Notes: generated by a model not told the origin, from the sequence alone. DNA of 6,663 bases from JAQBFJ01 sp032123435 (GCA_032123435.1 JAQBFJ010000273.1:1-6663), one strand, 5' to 3'. Positions 1 to 6,369 are shown, counted from the first letter of the stretch. Numbers and translations are program-made.

Positions 1-2370
1 ATACTGTTCTCTCATGCGCCTGGCCTCGTCCATAGCGCAAACCCCGAGATTCAGATTCATCATTGTGTTAATCAGCAAAAGTCCGGCCACAGGTTCCTTA
101 TGCATTTCTTCGGAGCATTCCACCAGCAACTCCATGCATTCCTGCCATTTTCGCTGTTTGTTAAACAGGGCTGCTCTTCGCAGAAACACTTCCTTCTTCT
201 TGTGTGGATACTTTTCCGCGATCTGATCCAGTTTTACATGAACATCATTATACCGCCCCATCATTTCCAGGACGGCCGCGTGAGTGATGTCTATCCACCA
301 CGACCCCGTAAGCTGTTTCTTTTCAATCTGTTCAAGACATAACTTCAAGTACCTATCTTGAATTTCGGATATGTTTCCTGATGTAAGTTCGTCCGCGAGC
401 GGAACGTCGCTCCAGAAAGACCCGAACAATGATATGTTTTTCGTCTGTTCATACAACGGCTTCATGTCTATCAACGTTTGTTCTCGCTCCATTGGAACCC
501 CGATATTGCGCCGCTTGAATGTGAACCAGACGTCGCCAAATTGCGCCGGCGCCAGACTTAATGCCGGATGCGACGGATCAACTTCATTCAGCCTTAGGTA
601 TACCAGCCATGCCAAATCAGGTCGCTCCATCTGGAACGAACAACCTATGCTGGCGGCCAGTCTGTCCGCCGACATGCTCATCATATTGGCCATCAACAGA
701 TCTTCGAACTCCTTCTCCCATCGCTCGTTCCGGCTTTCAAGAGCAAGCACGAAAACACTGCTTAACAGCCGCTCATCATGCGGCCATTCTTTCAGCGTGT
801 GATTCATCGCCAACCCGGCTCCGGCAATGTTTTTCATCCTCAAATTTGCGTATATCGCCGTCAACGCATGCGCAAACGAAGTGTATGGAATGTCTTTGTC
901 CGCATTGACTATGACATTCCATTGTTCATGCTCAGCCAAATAAAGAAAAAGGGACCTGACTCGATCAACTATTCTCGGATGCGAATCAAGTGAAGCAAGC
1001 ATGACATTCTTCGCAACCTCTTCAGGAACATCGCGCAATGCCGCGTATTCAGCCTTTACTATGGCAACACCAGGCAAACGCTGTTCACTATCCGATAAGC
1101 CGCCCAGCAAAGCATCCGCTTCCGGCCATCTGCCAAGCTCAATCAGGGCACGACTCTTAAGAATCACCTCCCAAATACTTAACTTGTTATGATTCCTTTC
1201 GAGTTCCAGCACTACATCTTCATACTTCCCCTGCATCATAAGTATGCGCGCTTTTTTAGAAGCCGCTTCACGATTATACGGATCCACCTCCAGGATAACA
1301 TTAATGGCTTTCGCGGCGGCATCCAGATCCGTGACAATCAAACCGTCAACCATCCCCGCTATCATTTCCGCACGATGCAGGGCATCATTTCTGATAATCG
1401 CAATTACAACAACAGAACAAAATATCAACACAATAAGCCATATCAATCCCGCCCTTACCATGAACCGCCAGAAACCAGGAAGCATTGTTGCCATCTCAGG
1501 CCGATCCATTTCTCCGCCCTGAATCTGACCCTTAATACGACACCGCCTGTCTGACCATTTGTGCCACGCGTATATTTCAAACTGTATCAGCAGAATAGCA
1601 ACCAGCAGAAACAACCCCATTGTATCATGCAGAAACGCCTGACCCCATCCGGTCACCATCTTCGACGCGCATAAAACCATGACGCAAACACGCGCGATAT
1701 TCAGCACAACAACCTGCGTGATACCCAACACAATGAAACACATAATGCCATACCACCTGACGCGAAGTAAGGAACATAAACCAAGCGCGGACAAAACGAC
1801 CGTCACTATCGTGCGCATACCACTGCACGCCTCAGGCACGCCAAGCACCATGAATCCCGTCCTCAACAATAACCCGTCCGCCCATACGCGAACATTCAGA
1901 CAATGAAGACACCATTCCGCCCCCTTCACCGTAAGAGACTGCATGGCAAGCTGAAGCGGACCGAATATCTGACCGGGCAAAGGATGAACCCAGTACAGAA
2001 CAAACATGGCAAGAAAAATATCCCGCGCGAATTTCACCGGTAACGCCCATACTAAACACGCGGAAAATATCAGTATTATGCCAAGCCATTCGAATTGATG
2101 GACGCTGAATATAATGCCCGCCAGAGTCAGAACTGTTCCTGCAACAGCAGTCATGGGCACAAACAGTGAAGCGGAAGAAAAATGTTCGACGATACCCCGG
2201 GGTGCATCTTCTTCCTTGTCACGAAACAGTATAAGCAGAGCAAAAAAGGAACCCAGTACAAACCGGATTATGCCTTCCTGGTCAGCTGTAATTCTGCTGA
2301 AATTACATACTGTCCATATCGCAAAAAGGACGATCGCGAGAAATAGAGTTTTCCTTTGATTTATTTTCAC
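1..2370 (-). CDS. Exosortase/archaeosortase family protein fused to a TPR-like C-terminal region (3' end outside window)
   Basis: The frame is open for 790 codons from a GTG at 2370 to the left edge, so the stop codon is not seen. The first ~270 residues are very hydrophobic (about eight or nine helices) and carry the exosortase signature: PEACSGMRT with Cys182, LNIARV with Arg227, and FLHDTMG with His248. These match the Cys, Arg and His of the transpeptidase-like active site. The family cleaves and probably transfers PEP-CTERM-type sorting tags at the cytoplasmic membrane. Another helix lies near 308-326. Residues ~335-790 are soluble, helical and TPR-like (for example DLDAAAKAINVILEVDPYN, then RALIELGRWPEADALL). 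An in-frame GTG at 2385 is an alternative start, with AAAGGA 12 bases upstream; no ATG occurs before residue 73. The exosortase call is firm, the TPR call is by pattern, and the substrate is unknown. Confidence 0.9.
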   Translation of the reverse strand, partial: MKINQRKTLFLAIVLFAIWTVCNFSRITADQEGIIRFVLGSFFALLILFRDKEEDAPRGIVEHFSSASLFVPMTAVAGTVLTLAGIIFSVHQFEWLGIILIFSACLVWALPVKFARDIFLAMFVLYWVHPLPGQIFGPLQLAMQSLTVKGAEWCLHCLNVRVWADGLLLRTGFMVLGVPEACSGMRTIVTVVLSALGLCSLLRVRWYGIMCFIVLGITQVVVLNIARVCVMVLCASKMVTGWGQAFLHDTMGLFLLVAILLIQFEIYAWHKWSDRRCRIKGQIQGGEMDRPEMATMLPGFWRFMVRAGLIWLIVLIFCSVVVIAIIRNDALHRAEMIAGMVDGLIVTDLDAAAKAINVILEVDPYNREAASKKARILMMQGKYEDVVLELERNHNKLSIWEVILKSRALIELGRWPEADALLGGLSDSEQRLPGVAIVKAEYAALRDVPEEVAKNVMLASLDSHPRIVDRVRSLFLYLAEHEQWNVIVNADKDIPYTSFAHALTAIYANLRMKNIAGAGLAMNHTLKEWPHDERLLSSVFVLALESRNERWEKEFEDLLMANMMSMSADRLAASIGCSFQMERPDLAWLVYLRLNEVDPSHPALSLAPAQFGDVWFTFKRRNIGVPMEREQTLIDMKPLYEQTKNISLFGSFWSDVPLADELTSGNISEIQDRYLKLCLEQIEKKQLTGSWWIDITHAAVLEMMGRYNDVHVKLDQIAEKYPHKKKEVFLRRAALFNKQRKWQECMELLVECSEEMHKEPVAGLLLINTMMNLNLGVCAMDEARRMREQY

Positions 2371-2493
2371 AACCTGCGCAAACACTGGCCCGGTGTGTCC
2401 TTTTTTAAAAAACCCCCTGATATAAAAGCCTTAACGTGATTTAACTCTCCAGATCAAGACCTGTAATTTCTTCTTCTTAAAATATAGAACAAA

Positions 2494-2522
2494 AATATAT
2501 CACATATATTTATTATTGTCGT
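2494..2522 (-). promoter_or_regulatory. Candidate promoter of the exosortase gene
   Basis: On the minus strand ACGACA (2517-2522, 4 of 6 to the -35 consensus) is followed by a 17-base spacer and TATATT (2494-2499, 5 of 6). The -10 is preceded by TGA, an extended -10 element. The surroundings are strongly AT-rich. Transcription would start near 2487 and leave a leader of about 100-120 bases. This is pattern matching only. Confidence 0.4.
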
Positions 2523-2586
2523 TTGCTTTTATCCAATAGTTTTACCGGCTGAATCACCCTGAAAATACTGGTTTTATCGCTTTTTT

Positions 2587-2628
2587 CAATGTCCAATTTC
2601 CAAGTATCCGCCGGAGCGGAGATCCGCC
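2587..2628. repeat. Short palindromic intergenic repeat just after the ATPase gene
   Basis: Three alternating arms TCCGC (2607-2611), GCGGA (2616-2620) and TCCGC (2623-2627) can form either of two small hairpins. They are followed on the minus strand by TTGGAAATTGGACATTG. The 9-mer AGATCCGCC (2620-2628) recurs at 5292-5300 in the repeat cluster to the right, suggesting one dispersed repeat family. No U-tract follows on the minus strand, so it is not an obvious intrinsic terminator. Confidence 0.4.
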
Positions 2629-3786
2629 TCACAAACCGAGTTCGTTCAAACCCTCCATCCAGTGAACGGCCAAGACATCGCCAATTCGTTTCCTGACCTT
2701 ATCCCGCGACAGGCAGAACGCTTCGGCACCGGGAAAGACCGAGAGGAACCGGGACACTTCCCGGATATCGCGTTCGTCTATACGATCCGTTGATTTGATC
2801 TCCACCAGCGCAACATTGCTTCCGGGACGTTCGATAATCAGATCTATCTCAGCCCCGTCCTTTGTGCGGAGATACGAAAAGCGGTAGTCGTTCGACCGGT
2901 AATCGCTCAGCCGGATAATCTCCAGCAGGACGAAATGCTCAAACGCTTTACCGAAAGCATACGTGCTCGGCGCGAGTTCCACATTGAGCGTGCCGTTGAT
3001 GGCGCGTGTAACGCCCGGATCGAACAGGAAAAACTTGGGCGATAGTCGCTGTCGCTTGCGGACAGAAGTATGATACGGCTCAAGCATAAAGCCGAGGAGT
3101 GTGTCCGCCAGAATCTCGAAATATGAGCAGGCCGTCTTGTGATCTGTCCCTATATCCCGTGCGATATTCGAGTAGTTCACAATCTCACCATTGCATTGCG
3201 CGGCAACTGCAAGAAAACGGCGAAAAGGATCGAGCTTCCTGATGAGATGTTCAGCCCACACTTCTTCCTTCAGGTAAGTCAAGGCATACGCCCTCAAGAA
3301 CGCTTTCCGCTCCTCATCGGCCGTGAATGGCAGTAGTCCCGGCAATGTCCCATAATGCAGTGCACGGGACAGGTCGAAATTTGCGCCCAGTTCGCGGCTT
3401 GTCAGGGGAAATAAGTGATAGACAAAGGCTCGACCCGCAAGCAGGTTGACAGAGCCCTTTTTGAGCTTCCGCGCACTGGATCCAGTCAGGGCAAAACGGA
3501 CTCCGTGTTCCTCGATGGTTGAATGTACCACGTCCAACAGTTTCGGGATTTTCTGAATTTCATCGATAACAACCCAGCTATATCGGTTTAGCCCGGCCCG
3601 GATCTGATCTGATAATTCACCCGGCCTTAAGGCGTAACGATTCTCCTGTTCGGGATCAAGGAGATCAATCCACAGCGTCTTTTCAGGATCAAAGGATTGC
3701 TTCAAAAACGTTGACTTTCCGGTTCCCCTCGCTCCAAACAGAAAGAAGCTGTTGGTGTGTAACGGTTTTTGCAGTCTTTTTATCAT
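2629..3786 (-). CDS. AAA-type ATPase with DUF4143-like C-terminal domain
   Basis: This is a complete 385-residue protein, the usual length for the ATP-binding AAA_14/DUF4143 family. The Walker A motif GARGTGKST is at residues 18-26, Walker B WVVIDEIQKIP at 71-81, and a sensor-like FALTGSSARKLK at 98-109. A helical middle part (about 155-250) precedes a C-terminal region with EIDLIIE, then VALVEIKS: Asp315, Glu329 and Lys331 fit a PD-(D/E)XK nuclease-like core. The family is abundant in many anaerobes and environmental bacteria, usually as single-gene units. Its biological role is not settled; a toxin-antitoxin or defence link has been suggested from context. The ATG at 3786 starts right before the N-terminal helix and has no clear ribosome binding site. 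The gene stands alone, with spacers of 258 and 363 bases on its two sides. Confidence 0.93.
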   Translation of the reverse strand: MIKRLQKPLHTNSFFLFGARGTGKSTFLKQSFDPEKTLWIDLLDPEQENRYALRPGELSDQIRAGLNRYSWVVIDEIQKIPKLLDVVHSTIEEHGVRFALTGSSARKLKKGSVNLLAGRAFVYHLFPLTSRELGANFDLSRALHYGTLPGLLPFTADEERKAFLRAYALTYLKEEVWAEHLIRKLDPFRRFLAVAAQCNGEIVNYSNIARDIGTDHKTACSYFEILADTLLGFMLEPYHTSVRKRQRLSPKFFLFDPGVTRAINGTLNVELAPSTYAFGKAFEHFVLLEIIRLSDYRSNDYRFSYLRTKDGAEIDLIIERPGSNVALVEIKSTDRIDERDIREVSRFLSVFPGAEAFCLSRDKVRKRIGDVLAVHWMEGLNELGL

Positions 3787-4149
3787 GATCCCAATATGTA
3801 CGCCATATGGGGAGTATTGTCAACAAATTATTATCAAACATAGATCAGAATAATACTGGCCTGGTTTTTCAACTCATTTTCGGCTAATCTTTTCATCTAA
3901 ACACCATTGGATTAAATCAAAATAACAACACAAAGAGGATTGGATAATATCACCCGGTGATGGCTTTACAAGCATATTTCATGGCAAGGATTGTGTTTTA
4001 TTACAAAAAAACGCTGATGAAAGCACAAACCCTTTATTTTCACCTCATTCGCAGTGCAGAAAGAAGCCATTCAACATTTTCGACATTATGGCAAATCAGG
4101 TCTTGGCGTACAAGAAAAGACTTATAAGGAAAAACGGCGTATTCGCACC
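3787..4149. other. Gene-free AT-rich spacer between truncated AbiEii and the ATPase gene
   Basis: This 363-base stretch has stops in the minus-strand frames read and no credible coding sequence. I looked on the minus strand for the missing C-terminal half of AbiEii and found nothing resembling it. Apart from the ATPase promoter at 3795-3823, it contains only short AT-rich inverted repeats (ATTATT and AATAAT arms around 3828-3855) and a small CACC/GGTG palindrome near 3951. It probably marks a deletion that removed the end of the toxin gene. Confidence 0.5.
3795..3823 (-). promoter_or_regulatory. Candidate promoter of the DUF4143 ATPase gene
   Basis: A perfect TTGACA (-35, 3818-3823 on the minus strand) is followed by a 17-base spacer and TACATA (3795-3800, only 3 of 6 to TATAAT). 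The -10 ends nine bases before the ATG at 3786, so transcription would begin almost at the start codon. The strong -35 supports a promoter; the weak -10 leaves the exact start uncertain. Confidence 0.45.
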
Positions 4150-4497
4150 TCAGGCCCATGGACCGTCCGGCGGCCAAGTAAAGGTAATGCCATCATCTAC
4201 TTCGACGGCGCAACAATCATGGATGACTTTTCGCAACAGGGTACGGTCATTCCGGACTTTTCCGAGAAGATCAATATCCATGGTAGGTCTCCACATTTCC
4301 ACACCGAGCGTTCGAAGCATGAGCGCCCCTTTGAGAATGAATTTGCCTGCATGTGATGATAAACCAAGACGATACAGGAAACGCTCCAAGCCGTAGTGTT
4401 GAAGCAGTTGATTGAAGTCGCGGCCGCCCCTGCGTGCTTTATTGAGAAGGCGCGCCTTGACCGAAGCCGCGGTGTTGCTTGCGGGACGTTTGCTCAA
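4150..4497 (-). CDS. Truncated AbiEii/AbiGii-type nucleotidyltransferase toxin (N-terminal part only)
   Basis: The 115-residue product matches the N-terminal part of the AbiEii toxin family, which is normally about 300 residues. Visible features are an N-terminal helical region typical of the family (ASVKARLLN, YGLERFLYRL), then FILKGALML with Lys56-Gly57, then RPTMDIDLLG with Asp74 and Asp76 as metal-binding carboxylates, and DDGITF at 102-106. It then stops at PPDGPWA, losing the second half with the remaining substrate-binding helices. I chose the TTG at 4497 over a TTG further upstream at 4542 because it overlaps the antitoxin stop as TTGA, has GGAGG seven bases upstream, and gives the family's usual N-terminus. 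In intact systems the toxin transfers nucleotides to an RNA target and the antitoxin is encoded just upstream. This copy is probably inactive; it could be scored as a pseudogene. Confidence 0.8.
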   Translation of the reverse strand: MSKRPASNTAASVKARLLNKARRGGRDFNQLLQHYGLERFLYRLGLSSHAGKFILKGALMLRTLGVEMWRPTMDIDLLGKVRNDRTLLRKVIHDCCAVEVDDGITFTWPPDGPWA

Positions 4498-4928
4498 AAT
4501 ATCGCCTCCAGATAGGGAGTCATGATTTCCTGGACACGACAAATACGAGCGTATTTCAGAAATTCTGCGGGTGATGTTTTTTTGCGTTCCCGGCAGAAGC
4601 GCAGTGCTTCAATAGCAACATCGAGACCAATCTTGTTGCGAAATTTGAAGCAATCGGCAACGGTCTTTTCCGGTGAATAGACCTTTACCTCAATGTTTTC
4701 TATATAATGAAGATCTACTCCTGCAGTATAGGAAGTATCGTTGAATCGATGGAATTTCATAGGAGGATAATCAATAACTGGTTGCCTCATCCGCCTGGGG
4801 ATGGCCAGCGAGATCGCATGAGGGATCTGCGTGGTAATATCATGGAACGAAAGCGCGGAAACGAGACAAACGATTCCCTTCGGCACTCGCAGTGTCACGT
4901 CCTGATTTCTATTTGACACTCTTGGCAT
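4494..4928 (-). CDS. N-terminally truncated AbiEi-family type IV antitoxin
   Basis: The 144-residue product covers the C-terminal domain of AbiEi-type antitoxins. RVPKGIVCLVSALSFHDITTQIP (residues 14-36), then SLAIPRR, and VYSPEKTVADCFKFRNKIGLD (83-103) are hallmark stretches of the family. Full-length members are about 200 residues and begin with a winged-helix domain that binds the operon's promoter. Here that part is absent: the ATG at 4928 lies only six codons after an in-frame TGA, and upstream sequence consists of repeats with no winged-helix coding in the minus-strand frames I read. The start has no ribosome binding site. The gene keeps its normal position before the toxin, with a four-base TTGA overlap. 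If still expressed it might neutralise a toxin but not autoregulate. Family membership is firm; whether it is a live gene or a pseudogene is open. Confidence 0.8.
   Translation of the reverse strand: MPRVSNRNQDVTLRVPKGIVCLVSALSFHDITTQIPHAISLAIPRRMRQPVIDYPPMKFHRFNDTSYTAGVDLHYIENIEVKVYSPEKTVADCFKFRNKIGLDVAIEALRFCRERKKTSPAEFLKYARICRVQEIMTPYLEAIF
4505..4509 (-). promoter_or_regulatory. Ribosome binding site that fixes the AbiEii TTG start
   Basis: GGAGG on the minus strand lies inside the last codons of the antitoxin gene, seven bases before the TTG at 4497. With the TTGA start/stop overlap, this indicates translational coupling of toxin to antitoxin. Confidence 0.7.
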
Positions 4929-4936
4929 CCAATTCA

Positions 4937-4976
4937 GACAGGATCACAGGATGTGGTATGTTTGCAGTATCCTGTC
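4937..4976. repeat. GACAGGAT boxes in direct and inverted orientation
   Basis: GACAGGAT (4937-4944) is followed at once by CACAGGAT (4945-4952), and the exact reverse complement ATCCTGTC occurs at 4969-4976. A further ATCCTGTC is at 5247-5254, paired with ACAGGA at 5231-5236. The boxes bracket most of the gene-free stretch and begin within 10 bases of the truncated antitoxin start. Confidence 0.55.
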
Positions 4977-4990
4977 AATCTTTCTATTCC

Positions 4991-5106
4991 GGTCAACTGC
5001 CGCACTTCAGCCTTGATTCAGCCCCGCTCATCCACAGGTGCCGCGCGTGGTCCAACTTGCAAGGCGCGGCGGTTGACCATCCGAACCTTATGAACGCGTA
5101 TGGGGC
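4991..5106. repeat. Nested GC-rich inverted repeats with mutually exclusive pairings
   Basis: GGTCAACTGCCGC (4991-5003) can pair with GCGGCGGTTGACC (5066-5078) over 13 bases with one G-T wobble. Inside and across it, GCCGCGC (5040-5046) pairs with GCGCGGC (5064-5070), GGTCCAAC (5049-5056) pairs with GTTGACC (5072-5078) with one bulge, and GCCCC (5021-5025) pairs with GGGGC (5102-5106). The second and third pairings interleave, which is a pseudoknot-type order. I do not recognise the element. Confidence 0.45.
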
Positions 5107-5167
5107 TTGCTGAACGTGTTCTGTTACATGCTTGCTTGTTGTCTCACACACTCACAAGAACGGATTT

Positions 5168-5217
5168 CGGAAAGTCAAGGGGGGGGTACACTGTAAGTGT
5201 ACCGCCTTGGCTTTCCG
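5168..5217. repeat. Long near-perfect hairpin around a GGTACACT palindrome
   Basis: The left arm is CGGAAAG (5168-5174), CAAGG (5176-5180) and GGTACACT (5185-5192). The right arm is AGTGTACC (5196-5203), CCTTG (5205-5209) and CTTTCCG (5211-5217), with a three-base GTA loop. Twenty base pairs form with only small interruptions, one being a run of eight G at 5179-5186 that looks like slippage. It resembles a REP/MITE-type palindromic unit or a joined pair of terminal inverted repeats. Confidence 0.6.
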
Positions 5218-5294
5218 ATATCGCAGATCAACAGGACAATCCAGTCATCCTGTCAAAAACTCTTCCCTTCTTTACTTTCGTAGCGTAGCGAAGA

Positions 5295-5348
5295 TCCGCC
5301 GAAGCCCCGACATCCGCCGTCAGGCTGGGTGGTCGGGGCGTAGGCGGA
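5295..5348. repeat. GC-rich stem-loop, TCCGCC/GCCCCGAC arms
   Basis: TCCGCC (5295-5300) plus GCCCCGAC (5304-5311) pair with GTCGGGGC (5332-5339) plus GGCGGA (5343-5348), giving 14 base pairs split by a 3/3 internal loop and closed by a 20-base loop. It shares AGATCCGCC with the repeat at 2620-2628. No T-run follows on either strand, so it is more likely a repeat unit than a terminator, though it lies downstream of the 117-residue gene. Confidence 0.5.
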
Positions 5349-5361
5349 CGCATTCCGCACT

Positions 5362-5427
5362 CCGGGCTCCGCATTCTCGGAGATCCGGACAAAGCCTCTA
5401 GACCAACATAGCCTTGGCGACGTTGGT
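5362..5427. repeat. Two further small stem-loops at the right end of the repeat cluster
   Basis: CCGGGCTCCG (5362-5371) pairs with CGGAGATCCGG (5378-5388) apart from a small internal mismatch. ACCAAC (5402-5407) pairs exactly with GTTGGT (5422-5427). Together with the preceding hairpins they make an almost continuous chain of palindromes. Confidence 0.4.
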
Positions 5428-5462
5428 TGGCTTTGGAGGACTTGTCTTCTTGCTTCTTCTGA

Positions 5463-5816
5463 TTATCTGATTGCACCGCGGGAAAACTCAGGAAGGCCTA
5501 TGTCACGAACCAGATTTCCGGGAACTATACGGGTTTCAATCGCGCCACAACCGAGTGCGGTCCGAATGTTCTGAAGAAAGGTAACCATGCCAAATGCTCT
5601 TGATTTCGCCTGATAGAGAGCAAGACGCTGTAATGCACGCTGAGAAGCAAATCCAGATTCCGGCAAAACCTGATGGAGAATAAGCGCCTTATCAAGCAGA
5701 GGTTTTAATTCATCTCTGCACTTCTTTTTTTTCTTTATATCCTGCCAGACTTGATTCAGTCTCGGAGGATAAAAAGCCAGTTCATAACAGTATTGAAGTT
5801 CCTCGCGAGCTGTCAT
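5463..5816 (-). CDS. Unrecognised 117-residue protein coupled to a DUF6036-like nucleotidyltransferase
   Basis: I do not recognise this family. The 117-residue product appears mostly helical, with a basic run of five lysines at 28-32, no signal peptide and no membrane segment. A hydrophobic stretch (KALILHQVLPESGF) lies in its middle. Evidence that it is a real gene is strong: its ATG overlaps the stop of the upstream nucleotidyltransferase as ATGA, and GAGGTG lies seven bases before the start. The two are therefore almost certainly co-translated and probably act together. The pairing of a nucleotidyltransferase-fold protein with a small helical partner recalls type VII (HEPN/MNT) and AbiE modules, but the HEPN Rx4-6H motif is not visible. 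The stop codon lies in ATCAGATAATCAGAAG at the edge of the repeat cluster, so the last few residues may not be ancestral. Confidence 0.7.
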   Translation of the reverse strand: MTAREELQYCYELAFYPPRLNQVWQDIKKKKKCRDELKPLLDKALILHQVLPESGFASQRALQRLALYQAKSRAFGMVTFLQNIRTALGCGAIETRIVPGNLVRDIGLPEFSRGAIR

Positions 5817-6364
5817 TGTTTTTCACCTCGCCACATCTTGATATCCATCTGAAGATTTTTCAGGTTCTCAAGCACAACCACATCACTTTTGAACGGCGCA
5901 GGAAGTCGCCGCACAGCATCTTTTACATCTGATAACTCTATTTTCGATTGAGAACAGAGATATTGAATATCGCCCTGATCAATTTCGTCATAGCGAATCA
6001 GTTTGCTGGCAACTAATTCCGGCAATGAACAGCTTTTTATCGTCAGCATTCTCCCCTGCCATAGAATCATTTCATTTTCAGGCGAGGGCTTGGGAAGACA
6101 GAGTCGCAGTGCCTGAATCCATTCAATGTGATTGGACGAAGTATCTTCCGGAGGATTAACAGGGATACCGGCGCGTTCAGCAGCTTCTGTAATTGCCCCG
6201 TAATCAGCATTCGAATATGGCCCAGCCACATCAATATCCAAACTTATTCGATCCGGCTCATCAAGCAGGATACATACAGCGCTACCGTAAATATAGAGCA
6301 TTGCCGGCTGATCCAATTCAGCGTCAATTTTCCTGAGGTACGCAAGAAGTTCTTTCTTATTCAT
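5813..6364 (-). CDS. DUF6036-like nucleotidyltransferase, possible toxin-antitoxin component
   Basis: The product has 183 residues from the ATG at 6364, or 186 from an in-frame TTG at 6373; I prefer ATG although neither start has a clear ribosome binding site. With ATG numbering, YIYGSAVCILL (24-34) carries the Gly27-Ser28 nucleotide-binding turn, and RISLDIDVAG (39-48) supplies Asp43 and Asp45, the two metal-binding carboxylates of the nucleotidyltransferase fold. A later helical stretch, LPELVASKLIRYDEIDQGDI (114-133), resembles the K..D..D pattern after the catalytic core in DUF6036 and AbiEii relatives. The protein is cytoplasmic, with no signal or membrane segment. It is the first gene of a two-gene operon with the 117-residue protein. 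Fold assignment is good; substrate and toxin or antitoxin role are inference. Confidence 0.8.
   Translation of the reverse strand: MNKKELLAYLRKIDAELDQPAMLYIYGSAVCILLDEPDRISLDIDVAGPYSNADYGAITEAAERAGIPVNPPEDTSSNHIEWIQALRLCLPKPSPENEMILWQGRMLTIKSCSLPELVASKLIRYDEIDQGDIQYLCSQSKIELSDVKDAVRRLPAPFKSDVVVLENLKNLQMDIKMWRGEKQ
5824..5829 (-). promoter_or_regulatory. Ribosome binding site for the 117-residue protein
   Basis: GAGGTG on the minus strand lies inside the last codons of the nucleotidyltransferase gene, seven bases before the ATG at 5816. Combined with the ATGA overlap, it indicates coupled translation. Confidence 0.65.
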
Positions 6365-6369
6365 AATAT

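Larger units (their letters stand above)
4929..5462. other. Gene-free, repeat-rich stretch between the AbiE remnant and the DUF6036 operon
   Basis: No frame in these 534 bases gives a protein with recognisable family features. The stretch is instead a mosaic of inverted repeats, listed separately: GACAGGAT boxes, nested GC-rich arms, a long near-perfect hairpin, and two more GC-rich stem-loops. A minus-strand open frame at 5228-5476 translates these repeats into low-complexity Pro/Arg/Lys-rich sequence and is not a gene. The cluster sits exactly where the antitoxin N-terminus should be, and its right end reaches the last codons of the 117-residue protein, so repeat accumulation or recombination may have damaged both neighbours. 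Confidence 0.6.

Noticed and set aside
14..2359. Several plus-strand open frames of 60-140 codons and two minus-strand frames (1625-1828, 1832-2089)
   Set aside because: All lie over the continuous minus-strand exosortase frame and translate to low-plausibility sequence without domain features.
2607..2627. Intrinsic terminator of the ATPase gene
   Set aside because: A GC-rich hairpin is present but no U-tract follows on the minus strand within a usable distance.
3787..4149. Frameshifted remainder of AbiEii
   Set aside because: Reading the minus strand after the stop at 4150 gave no sequence resembling the family's C-terminal half; the segment appears missing, not merely shifted.
4991..5120. 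Integron attC site
   Set aside because: GTCCAAC at 5050-5056 fits the RYYYAAC core, but no matching GTTRRRY lies at the right distance, and the arms interleave instead of nesting as attC requires.
4929..5462. CRISPR array
   Set aside because: Repeats are palindromic, of differing sequence, and without regular spacers or cas genes.
5228..5476. Minus-strand 82-codon open frame
   Set aside because: It reads straight through the palindromic repeats, giving Pro/Arg/Lys-rich sequence with no family features; it would be a spurious annotation.
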